Positions 6,268 to 12,842 of a DNA stretch of 12,842 nucleotides are shown here, piece after piece. Position numbers and translations under genes: made by a program. The DNA comes from Gammaproteobacteria bacterium (GTDB taxonomy: Bacteria > Pseudomonadota > Gammaproteobacteria > Pseudomonadales > JAUIKI01), in assembly GCA_030430875.1 (NCBI GenBank), contig JAUIKI010000019.1, positions 1 through 12,842 of the forward strand. The letters run 5' to 3'. The notes below the pieces were generated by a model. It saw only the letters and a list, made by a program, of their open reading frames with translations. It was not told where the DNA came from and did not search any database. Position 1 is the first letter of the stretch; the number at the start of each line of letters is the position of its first letter.

Positions 6268-7412
6268 TTATACGTAACTTTTCGGGTTAACACCCCTGCT
6301 TTCCAAAATGATTTTTCTAGCAGCTGACCTGCTTCATTATATTTTACTTCTTCACCATCTTTCTTAGCTTTTGCACCATAAAAAGCTTGGGATTTCAGCT
6401 GGCCACTTTCAAAATAATGACTTTCTTTGCCTGATCTCATCCAATCAATTTGATGTGGGTAGGCAATTTTAGAATACTGGGTTTCAGAAGAAACTTTCCC
6501 GTTATCAAAATAATGTTTACTATTTTTTTTATCTCCAGAGATAAGCATTTCCATTTTCAGCGATCCATTTTGATACCACTCTTTGGAAGCTATCTGCATT
6601 CTGTCTTTAATGATTTCTAACGCTTGTCTTGTTTTGCCATCTTCAAAAAATGTCACCTGCTCGCCTGCCAAACCCTGATTCTCATAATTCAAAATCGCAC
6701 GTAAATTGCCATTTTCCCAATAAGCCGTTGATTTTCCATGCTTACTGTCTTGGCGGAAGGTAACTTCGCCTTTAAGCTTACCATTTGGGTAAAAATACTC
6801 TTTAACACCATGCAACTTGCCGTCTTTTCTTCGCTCAATTGAACGTAGACTTCCTGACTTATCATACAGCTTAACAGGCTCACTTTTTCCTAAAAAACCA
6901 CACCAAGCTCGATCTTTTTCATGCACACTGTGCTCACCACAACGAATCGATTCCAATAGACCTTTTCGATTATATGCCAATAAAGTATCCCTGACGCCAT
7001 TTCCTTGCCTATAACTTAAAAAGCTTATTTTTCCATTGTCATGGTAACAAGTTTCAATGCCTTGCAGCTTGTCATTAACGTAATTTGTTTCACAATCTAG
7101 CTTATCACTTCGACGCTTATAGGTTTTTACAACACCGTGGATAACATCATTTTTATATGGTTCAATTCGCTTCAGCTTCCCTGTGTTTATATCGTAATAT
7201 TTTGTCTCACCTTCGCGCTTACCGTTGACGAACCTAACTTCTTCCAAAATCTTCCCTGAGCTTTTATCCACACATTTTATTGTCGCACTTAAGTTAGCAT
7301 AGGTTTTCGGCAAATCAAGACGGACATCTTGCTCACATTTCTTCACTGCAAATGCATCAAATGCTATAAAAGTCGCAAAAAAAATGCATATAACTCTTTG
7401 CATTACATTCAT
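6207..7412 (-). CDS. Exported MORN-variant (YwqK-like) repeat protein
   Basis: This 401-residue protein has a signal peptide (residues 1-22, ending AFDAFA) and no lipobox, so it is probably periplasmic or secreted. Most of the rest is a run of short degenerate repeats of the type aromatic-x-x-x-G-x-L, with Y and G at regular spacing. Examples are YYDINTGKL at 72-80, YFYPNGKL at 206-213, YWENGNL at 231-237, YFDNGKV at 301-307 and YFESGQL at 333-339. This is the MORN_2 / YwqK pattern. Such proteins are often auto-annotated as 'YwqK family antitoxin' after a Bacillus protein beside an LXG toxin, but the repeat by itself only indicates a beta-hairpin scaffold. The last repeat is cut short at YYPDGSRK. 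AGGAGAT at 7424-7418, five bases from the ATG, supports the start. It converges on the cysteine-rich genes, and its 3' end is duplicated between them. A binding or neutralising role toward those proteins is conceivable but unproven. Confidence 0.85.
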   Translation of the reverse strand: MNVMQRVICIFFATFIAFDAFAVKKCEQDVRLDLPKTYANLSATIKCVDKSSGKILEEVRFVNGKREGETKYYDINTGKLKRIEPYKNDVIHGVVKTYKRRSDKLDCETNYVNDKLQGIETCYHDNGKISFLSYRQGNGVRDTLLAYNRKGLLESIRCGEHSVHEKDRAWCGFLGKSEPVKLYDKSGSLRSIERRKDGKLHGVKEYFYPNGKLKGEVTFRQDSKHGKSTAYWENGNLRAILNYENQGLAGEQVTFFEDGKTRQALEIIKDRMQIASKEWYQNGSLKMEMLISGDKKNSKHYFDNGKVSSETQYSKIAYPHQIDWMRSGKESHYFESGQLKSQAFYGAKAKKDGEEVKYNEAGQLLEKSFWKAGVLTRKVTYKEESGEQETDESYYPDGSRK

Positions 7413-7488
7413 TTATGATCTCCTGTTGAGAAACAACTTAAAATTAATTATCGTGGACATGCCATCATACGTTGGGTTCTTGGACAAC

Positions 7489-7516
7489 CTTATAAAAAAT
7501 AAGTTTTCATCTTCAA
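7489..7516 (-). promoter_or_regulatory. Predicted promoter for the MORN-variant gene
   Basis: On the minus strand there is a -35 TTGAAG (7516-7511), a 16-base spacer and a -10 TATAAG (7494-7489). The leader to the ATG at 7412 would be about 70 bases. The spacer is A/T-rich and other weak matches exist nearby, so the placement is moderate at best. Confidence 0.35.
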
Positions 7517-7549
7517 AATAAAAAATATCGCTTAACGACAGAAAATATA

Positions 7550-7577
7550 CTGACTTAAACTTTACATTATTTATAAT
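7550..7577 (+). promoter_or_regulatory. Predicted promoter for the PKS/NRPS gene
   Basis: A -35 CTGACT (7550-7555, four of six to consensus), a 16-base spacer and a perfect -10 TATAAT (7572-7577) point rightward. Transcription would start near 7584 and give a leader of about 80 bases. The leader holds an inverted repeat, AGCTTA (7585-7590) with TAAGCT (7608-7613), and the palindrome CTCAGCTGAG at 7612-7621. These could form an RNA stem or an operator. Confidence 0.4.
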
Positions 7578-7664
7578 ATATATTAGCTTAGCACTCAGGC
7601 TCTGTCTTAAGCTCAGCTGAGAGCACACTGTAACTCACTTTAACTTTAGGTCTTGCCTGATCAA

Positions 7665-9434
7665 ATGGAACCATTGATCCCTGTTTTTCGACCAAATCAG
7701 CAATCAAAACGTTTAACTCAATCAAAAGAACAAAAATCGCGTGAATTTGCTAGTATTGTCGATACTGTTCTACGCCAAGCAGAAAAAGCTCCAGACAAAC
7801 TCGTCTATCAATTTGTTGACGAACATCTTGAAATCGTAGAGCAACTAAGCTACCAAACTCTTATTGATAGCGCCATAGCCTTAGCCAAAGAATTAGAGGG
7901 AAATCAATCTGACACAACTTTACTAATCTACCCTCCAGGATTGGACTACATCAAAGCAATTTATGGTTGTTTTTTTGCAAATGTCAAACCAATACCAGCT
8001 TTTCCGCCACAATATTCTCGAGATTATCAACGCATTGAGCATATTGTTCACAATGCCGATATCCAACTTATCTGCTCAACAGGAATCTACGCGCCAAGTG
8101 TTTTATCCTGGATGGAAAACAATTTAGAACAACCTTGCCAGCTAGTTAATACGGATGAGTGTTTTAGCAAACCACCTAAAAATTCTAAGTTTTCCAGCCC
8201 AAAAACCACTGCAGAAGACATTATATTAATTCAATATACCTCAGGCACAACTGAAACTGCAAAAGGTGTTCTAATTAGTCAAGCTAATTTACTTGATAAC
8301 TTAGAATCGTTAAAGGCTATGATTGCTAACCTTGATAGAAAGCTTCTCTTTCAGTGGCTGCCCCCTTACCATGACATGGGATTGCTTTCTGGAGTCATAG
8401 CACCAGCCTATCTTTCAGTTCCCAGCCTTATAATGTCGCCACTGACCTTTGTTAAAAATCCATCTATTTGGCTAAGAGCAATTGATAAATTTCGCGTAAC
8501 AATCAGTGGCGGCCCTAATTTCTCATATGAACTTTGCAATAAGCACGCCACTGATCTGCTGAACGAAAATCTTGATTTAAGTTGCTGGGCCATTGCTTTC
8601 AATGGTTCAGAAGCAATTCGCTACTCAACCATCAAGCAATTCTCTGATAACTTTGAACCTTTAAAATTCAAGAAAACAGCATTTATGCCATGTTATGGAC
8701 TTGCCGAAGCAACATTGTTAGTTGCAGCAGAGCAGGTTGGCAACGGACCAACCATACTGCCAGTCTCAACCAACGCATTGAGAAATAAAAGAATATCTAT
8801 TCATCGCTCATCAACTCCACCAGCAGATGATACAACACTACTCGTCAGCTCTGGAAACTGTAGTGGACAAGTTGTAATTGTTGATGAAATCACTGAAATC
8901 ATTTGTCGAGCCCAACAGATAGGTACTATTTGGGTAAAAGGAAATAGCATTGGAAAAGGCTATTTAAATAATAGCAAAGCAACACGAGATTTCTTTAACT
9001 TATATCCTGTTAATGACCATTTACTCGCTGTTGATGACCCGGTTTACCTTGACACGGGTGATATTGGTTTTTTATACGAGGATAGATTGTATGTAACGGG
9101 TCGTAAAAAAGAACTCATTATTATCAACAGTCAAAATCACTCCCCTGACACCATTGAGCACGACGTACAAAGTTGCCATAGCAGCCTTCGTAAAGGCTGT
9201 GGCGCTGCATTTTCAGTAGATGTTAATGATAATGAAGCACTATGTTTTGTCCAGGAATTAAAAGCCGTAAAAAATGATATTGAACTTGCTGACATAGCAA
9301 ATAAAATTCGCGAAACTATTGCTGACAAACACGGCTTACATCTCCACACTCTGTTACTTATTCCACCAAAAACTCTACCCAAAACCAGCAGCGGGAAAAT
9401 CAAACGCTCAGAAATAAAAAGTCAATTTTTGAAT
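7665..9434 (+). other. Domain: fatty acyl-AMP ligase (FAAL) loading domain
   Basis: This ANL-superfamily adenylating domain activates a free fatty acid with ATP and hands the acyl-AMP to an ACP. Landmarks are the phosphate loop YTSGTTETAKGV at 191-202; WLPPYHDMGLL at 231-241 (the WLPxYHDMGL block is typical of FAALs); and GGPNFSYELC near 285. Then come PCYGLAEATLL at 342-352, TGDIG at 464-468, the hinge region TGRKKEL at 478-484, and LPKTSSGKIKRS at 571-582 with the A10-type lysine K578. The FAAL-like blocks argue for acyl-ACP loading rather than acyl-CoA synthesis or amino acid activation. Chain length preference cannot be read by eye. Confidence 0.88.
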
Positions 9435-12400
9435 AACACCTTGCAATCCATCAAGACATTTAACTTTCATTTATCAATAGACATACCAAAGATCAGCATA
9501 GCTAACCCTAATTCAATCAACAGCACCCATGACATAGAGGTAGCTTTACAAAAACAAATTGCTAAAATCACTAATCTGTCCATTAATGATATTAATATTC
9601 ATTACTCATTTAGTTACTACGGCCTTGATTCAAGCACACTCATCGGACTATCGGGCAGGCTATCAGAGGCACTAAATCGAAATCTTTCACCAACAATTTT
9701 TTATAATTACCCCACCATTCATGCCATAGCACAATATTTATTTACACAGACTAAAGAAACACCTCCGACAAAAAGAAAACTGAATATAAAAGAACCTATC
9801 GCAATCACAGGAATTTCTTGTCGTCTGCCAGGCAACATCAATACTGTTGATGATTTTTGGCAAATATTAATTGAGGGAAAATCTGTTATCTCTCAGTTTA
9901 AAAATCAACGTTTCCGCGCTGATTACTCAAGAGAAAACAGCCCAATATGGGGCGGTTTTCTTGAAAAAATTGACGAATTTGATGCTGATTTCTTTGGAAT
10001 TAGCTCAATTGAAGCCAACAACCTCGATCCACAACATCGATTTCTTCTCGAAACAACTCTCCATGCTCTTGAGAGTTCTGGAGTTTCTCAAGAAGAATTA
10101 CAAAACAAGACTGTGGCTGTCTTTATTGGCATTAGCAACAATGACTACTTATTAATTCAAGATCGCAAAGAAATCTCTCAAAACATTTTCACAATTACTG
10201 GCAACACATTTAGTATGGCTGCCAATAGAATTTCTTTTATATTCAATTTCCATGGACCAAGTATTGCAATTGATACTGCATGCTCATCGTCATTAGTAGC
10301 TGTTGATGCAGCGTGTAATGCATTACAAAATCAAGAGTGCGACATCGCCATTGCTGGCGGCGTCAATCTTTTGCTTGCCGCTGAGCTCCACGATATTTTG
10401 ATGGAAAATCAGATGCTTGACCCTAGTGGTGAATGTAAAACATTTGATGCAAATGCAAAAGGTTACGTCCGATCTGAAGGATGCGCCATGATTGTATTGC
10501 AACGCCTATCTGATGCCAAAGATGAATTAAATCACATTCATGCAGTCATCAAAGGAAGCGCCATCAATCAAAATGGCCGTGGACAATCGCTTACCTCACC
10601 CAATGCAAGCTCTCAAACTGCTGTAATTAAAAGCGCATTAACAAACGCAGACATTACCCCCAAAGATGTTAGCTATATTGAAGCTCACGGAACAGGCACA
10701 GAGTTTGGCGACCCTATTGAAATGGAAGCTCTCAGCTTAGTTTTTGGTGGAACGCCACGTAATACTCCACTGTTAGTTGGCTCCGTGAAAAGCAATCTTG
10801 GACACTTAGAGGCAGCTGCTGGCATCACCGGACTGATAAAAACAGCATTGGCTCTAGAACATCGTATTATTCCATCAAGTCTTAACTATTCAAACCTCAA
10901 CCCACATGTTGATTGGTCAAATACGCCAATCAAAGTATGCAAAAAATCCAGAGAAATAGCCCAAAAAAATATTTATGCTGGAATTAGCTCATTTGGTTTT
11001 GGAGGTACAAATACACATGTAATCCTACAAAACTATCACAATCCAAAACACCATCATAGTGATGTGAATCGCCATCACTATTTATTAAAAATTTCGGCCA
11101 AATCAACTCCTGCACTCAATACACTTCTTCACAAGTATAAAGAACAACTACATAAGCTCGACGAGGAACAACTCGCTAACTTTTGCTTTAGCGCCAATCA
11201 TGGACGTAGTGATTATGTTTATCGCTGCTATTTTACAGGTAGCACCTGCCAGGCAATCATTAAACAAATCGAAACAGTCGAAAATCAATCTCATAAGACA
11301 AATAAAGCATTCATTGAATCAAATCAAGTGGGAAATTTTGTTGTTTGGGTCTTCTCCGACCCCACACAAAGCAACACATTAAATTATGCAAAAATTCTGC
11401 ACCAAACACAGCCTGATTTTCGTGAAATTATCGCTAACTTTGATGGAATCATAAAAGATAAATTACCCTATTCACTAAGTGATATATTTGAAACTGACAC
11501 CAATCAATCCTTACTGGAACCAGAAAATTCAACAGCTGTTGCTATGATTCTACAACTTGCCTACGCAACACTTTGGAAACACTGGGGAGTTTCACCTGAT
11601 CACATACTCTATCAAGGACTTGGATGTATTCCATGCGCCTATTTGAAAAATATCTACAACATAAAAACAGCTCTACTTTTAGTGGTTAATTCATCAATTC
11701 ATCAATCTACAGACAAAACTCAAGCAATTCTTGATAAAGCCGTTGAAGGAATCCCTTCACATTGCTTTCATGATAAAACTGAACTCACTGAAAAATTAAA
11801 AGCGCTTAAGCAAGAAATTTTGACAGAAACCACAAGTCCAACCAACTATACTAAAGTATTTTTTCATTTTTTCTCAAATAAACCAACACTAAGCGACTCG
11901 TTTTCAAATAAAAAAAACACTCTCCATCTAGATTATCAAAATTTGTGGCCAGCCACCTGTCAATTCATTGGAGAGCTATATACCTCCAATCATTTAATTA
12001 ATTGGAAAGCTTTTGATAAACCTTATGCCACAAAGAAAATACCTGTTCCCTACTATCCTTTTAATAAAAAATCTTACTGGGTCGATCAACCAAACAAGAA
12101 AAAACAGATACAGAGTTTCCAACAAGCAGTTAATCTAATAAAATCAAAACAACTCAATTCAGATCAAATTGATAAACTAAAGACACTATTAAATCAAGTT
12201 GATGCTCCCATAGAAAAAAACCAAATCCATATCAATAAACTTACAAAAACCAAATATTATATAAATGACTACGATACCGTCAGTAATTTTTTTATCAATT
12301 GGCTATTGAAAAATCTACCCAGATCAACTAGGGAAATATCAACTCAGACTCCAGTCAATCAATTAATTACTGACTCCCTTGTTGCTATAGAGCTAAAAAA

Positions 12401-12842
12401 TACTCTTGAAAAAGAACTAGGCATTGAAATTCCAACATCTGAACTGCTAGGAAACAAGACTATTGAACATATTATTCACAACAATTTAAATCAACAGCAA
12501 GAACACTCAGAACACTTCGATTCACCTGCTGTTCTCCAGCAAAATACTAACGAAATTAATCAACTCCCCCTATCCTCTCAACAAGAGCTACATTGGCTGT
12601 TAAACATAATCAATCCAACTGCTGCAATAGATAACCTAATTATAGTTTTAGAAACATCATCAGAGGTTAACTTAGATGCAATGCAGAAAGCACTTATACA
12701 TCTAGTCAGTGAAACTCCAGTAATTCGCTGCCGCTATACTGAGGATAATGGCCAACTCTGGCAAAACCCTATTCAACTACAATCAACGGAGTTTATTGAA
12801 ATAATTAATGCCAAGCACTGGAGTGATGATGAGTTTGATCTA
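7665..12842 (+). CDS. Hybrid FAAL-loading polyketide synthase / nonribosomal peptide synthetase, first 1726 codons (runs off right edge)
   Basis: One uninterrupted frame runs from the ATG at 7665 to the window edge. The domain order, by residue, is: fatty acyl-AMP ligase 1-590; ACP1 about 621-695; ketosynthase 710-1121; degenerate acyltransferase about 1226-1472; ACP2 about 1537-1608; and the start of a condensation domain from 1634. No ketoreductase, dehydratase or enoylreductase fits between the acyltransferase remnant and ACP2. The protein would be a cytoplasmic megasynthase that activates a free fatty acid, extends it once and passes the beta-keto acyl chain to an amino acid. The first ATG is used because the upstream frame closes at a TAG (7647-7649) and residues 27-60 already match the FAAL N-terminus. 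The Shine-Dalgarno is poor (AGG at 7648-7650, about 14 bases away). The gene diverges from the MORN-variant gene across 252 bases. The product is unknown. Confidence 0.93.
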   Translation, partial: MEPLIPVFRPNQQSKRLTQSKEQKSREFASIVDTVLRQAEKAPDKLVYQFVDEHLEIVEQLSYQTLIDSAIALAKELEGNQSDTTLLIYPPGLDYIKAIYGCFFANVKPIPAFPPQYSRDYQRIEHIVHNADIQLICSTGIYAPSVLSWMENNLEQPCQLVNTDECFSKPPKNSKFSSPKTTAEDIILIQYTSGTTETAKGVLISQANLLDNLESLKAMIANLDRKLLFQWLPPYHDMGLLSGVIAPAYLSVPSLIMSPLTFVKNPSIWLRAIDKFRVTISGGPNFSYELCNKHATDLLNENLDLSCWAIAFNGSEAIRYSTIKQFSDNFEPLKFKKTAFMPCYGLAEATLLVAAEQVGNGPTILPVSTNALRNKRISIHRSSTPPADDTTLLVSSGNCSGQVVIVDEITEIICRAQQIGTIWVKGNSIGKGYLNNSKATRDFFNLYPVNDHLLAVDDPVYLDTGDIGFLYEDRLYVTGRKKELIIINSQNHSPDTIEHDVQSCHSSLRKGCGAAFSVDVNDNEALCFVQELKAVKNDIELADIANKIRETIADKHGLHLHTLLLIPPKTLPKTSSGKIKRSEIKSQFLNNTLQSIKTFNFHLSIDIPKISIANPNSINSTHDIEVALQKQIAKITNLSINDINIHYSFSYYGLDSSTLIGLSGRLSEALNRNLSPTIFYNYPTIHAIAQYLFTQTKETPPTKRKLNIKEPIAITGISCRLPGNINTVDDFWQILIEGKSVISQFKNQRFRADYSRENSPIWGGFLEKIDEFDADFFGISSIEANNLDPQHRFLLETTLHALESSGVSQEELQNKTVAVFIGISNNDYLLIQDRKEISQNIFTITGNTFSMAANRISFIFNFHGPSIAIDTACSSSLVAVDAACNALQNQECDIAIAGGVNLLLAAELHDILMENQMLDPSGECKTFDANAKGYVRSEGCAMIVLQRLSDAKDELNHIHAVIKGSAINQNGRGQSLTSPNASSQTAVIKSALTNADITPKDVSYIEAHGTGTEFGDPIEMEALSLVFGGTPRNTPLLVGSVKSNLGHLEAAAGITGLIKTALALEHRIIPSSLNYSNLNPHVDWSNTPIKVCKKSREIAQKNIYAGISSFGFGGTNTHVILQNYHNPKHHHSDVNRHHYLLKISAKSTPALNTLLHKYKEQLHKLDEEQLANFCFSANHGRSDYVYRCYFTGSTCQAIIKQIETVENQSHKTNKAFIESNQVGNFVVWVFSDPTQSNTLNYAKILHQTQPDFREIIANFDGIIKDKLPYSLSDIFETDTNQSLLEPENSTAVAMILQLAYATLWKHWGVSPDHILYQGLGCIPCAYLKNIYNIKTALLLVVNSSIHQSTDKTQAILDKAVEGIPSHCFHDKTELTEKLKALKQEILTETTSPTNYTKVFFHFFSNKPTLSDSFSNKKNTLHLDYQNLWPATCQFIGELYTSNHLINWKAFDKPYATKKIPVPYYPFNKKSYWVDQPNKKKQIQSFQQAVNLIKSKQLNSDQIDKLKTLLNQVDAPIEKNQIHINKLTKTKYYINDYDTVSNFFINWLLKNLPRSTREISTQTPVNQLITDSLVAIELKNTLEKELGIEIPTSELLGNKTIEHIIHNNLNQQQEHSEHFDSPAVLQQNTNEINQLPLSSQQELHWLLNIINPTAAIDNLIIVLETSSEVNLDAMQKALIHLVSETPVIRCRYTEDNGQLWQNPIQLQSTEFIEIINAKHWSDDEFDL
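9525..9749 (+). other. Domain: acyl carrier protein 1
   Basis: A carrier domain of about 75 residues follows the FAAL. The phosphopantetheine site is S656 in YYGLDSSTL. The C-terminal part, with IFYNYPTIHAIAQYL, has the usual helix that ends PKS carrier domains. It should receive the fatty acyl group from the FAAL. Confidence 0.88.
9792..11027 (+). other. Domain: beta-ketoacyl synthase (KS), catalytic residues intact
   Basis: The domain opens with EPIAITGISCRLPG at 710-723 and includes the FDADFFGIS and LDPQHR blocks typical of modular PKS. The nucleophile is C873 in DTACSSSL, and the two histidines are H1008 in EAHGTGT and H1047 in SNLGHLEAAAG. It ends with SSFGFGGTNTHVIL at 1108-1121. All residues needed for decarboxylative condensation are present, so one chain extension is expected. 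Confidence 0.93.
11340..12080 (+). other. Domain: degenerate acyltransferase (AT), active-site serine missing
   Basis: The position and framework match a PKS acyltransferase. A segment around 1288-1310 reads like the helix before the active site (LQLAYATLWKHWGVSPD). The domain closes with the usual post-AT linker VPYYPFNKKSYW at 1461-1472. Where functional ATs have GHSxG, this one has YQGLG at 1316-1320, so the nucleophilic serine is glycine. The opening PGQGSQ-type motif has become FSDPTQS (1230-1236). At about 245 residues up to the linker it is also shorter than a normal AT. I infer that it no longer loads malonyl and is kept as a structural spacer or is decaying. Confidence 0.8.
12273..12488 (+). 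other. Domain: acyl carrier protein 2
   Basis: A second carrier domain follows a polar helical linker. The pantetheine site is S1571 in LITDSLVAIEL, followed by ELGIEIPTSELL. The usual glycine before DSL is replaced (ITDS), but the serine is present. It should hold the extender unit and then the beta-ketoacyl product. Confidence 0.8.
12567..12842 (+). other. Domain: N-terminal part of an NRPS condensation domain (cut by window edge)
   Basis: The C1-type motif LPLSSQQELHWLL at 1634-1646 is followed by an AIDNL stretch, and then by SETPVIRCRY where the RHxxLRTxF motif is normally found. About 92 residues are visible. The HHxxxDG catalytic motif would lie beyond the edge, so activity cannot be judged. 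Its presence marks the switch from polyketide to amide chemistry. Confidence 0.75.

Noticed and set aside
6689..7014. Frames at 6689-6883 (minus) and 6817-7014 (plus).
   Set aside because: They are alternative frames within the MORN-variant gene, with no independent start signals.
7413..7628. Minus-strand 71-codon frame directly upstream of the MORN-variant gene.
   Set aside because: It overlaps both predicted promoters, has no ribosome site or recognisable sequence, and its composition is that of A/T-rich intergenic DNA. It ends in front of the MORN-variant start, so it is not an N-terminal extension of it.
8408..11382. Short frames at 8408-8602 (minus), 9137-9403 (minus), 9871-10155 (plus) and 11200-11382 (plus).
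   Set aside because: All lie inside the continuous megasynthase frame, whose domains are unmistakable.

Overview
This window looks like a chromosomal segment of a low-GC Gram-negative proteobacterium, most likely a gammaproteobacterium. The evidence is a set of LPS inner-core glycosyltransferases that recall enteric WaaF, WaaC and WaaG closely, together with Sec signal peptides typical of periplasmic or secreted proteins. Finer placement is only a guess. The A+T-rich sequence, small secreted proteins and a fatty-acyl-AMP-ligase PKS/NRPS would suit Legionella-like or other host-associated lineages, but nothing here settles it.

Layout. Positions 1-902 (minus) hold the first 300 codons of a secreted protein that runs off the left edge; its N-terminal region resembles the prodomain of a subtilisin-like protease. 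After a divergent intergenic region (903-1228) comes a tight plus-strand operon: ilvE (branched-chain aminotransferase), then waaF, waaC and waaG. These last three add heptose II, heptose I and the first hexose of the LPS core. waaF/waaC overlap by 20 bp and waaC/waaG by 4 bp.

Positions 5399-7412 form an accessory island. It has two paralogous exported proteins of 74-75 residues, each with eight conserved cysteines. Facing them is a minus-strand gene for an exported MORN-variant (YwqK-like) repeat protein. A 63-bp perfect repeat of the last 20 codons of the MORN-variant gene lies between the two cysteine-rich genes, beside a hairpin that is also duplicated. The cassette of cysteine-rich gene plus MORN-gene tail was therefore duplicated, and the upstream copy is a fossil.

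From 7665 to the right edge (plus) is one open frame of at least 1726 codons. It encodes a hybrid lipid-loading PKS/NRPS: fatty acyl-AMP ligase, ACP, ketosynthase, a degenerate acyltransferase lacking its catalytic serine, a second ACP, and the start of a condensation domain. The inferred logic is that a free fatty acid is adenylated and loaded, extended once without beta-keto reduction using malonyl supplied in trans, then passed to an aminoacyl acceptor encoded beyond the window. The genes between waaG and the PKS have no evident role in either system.
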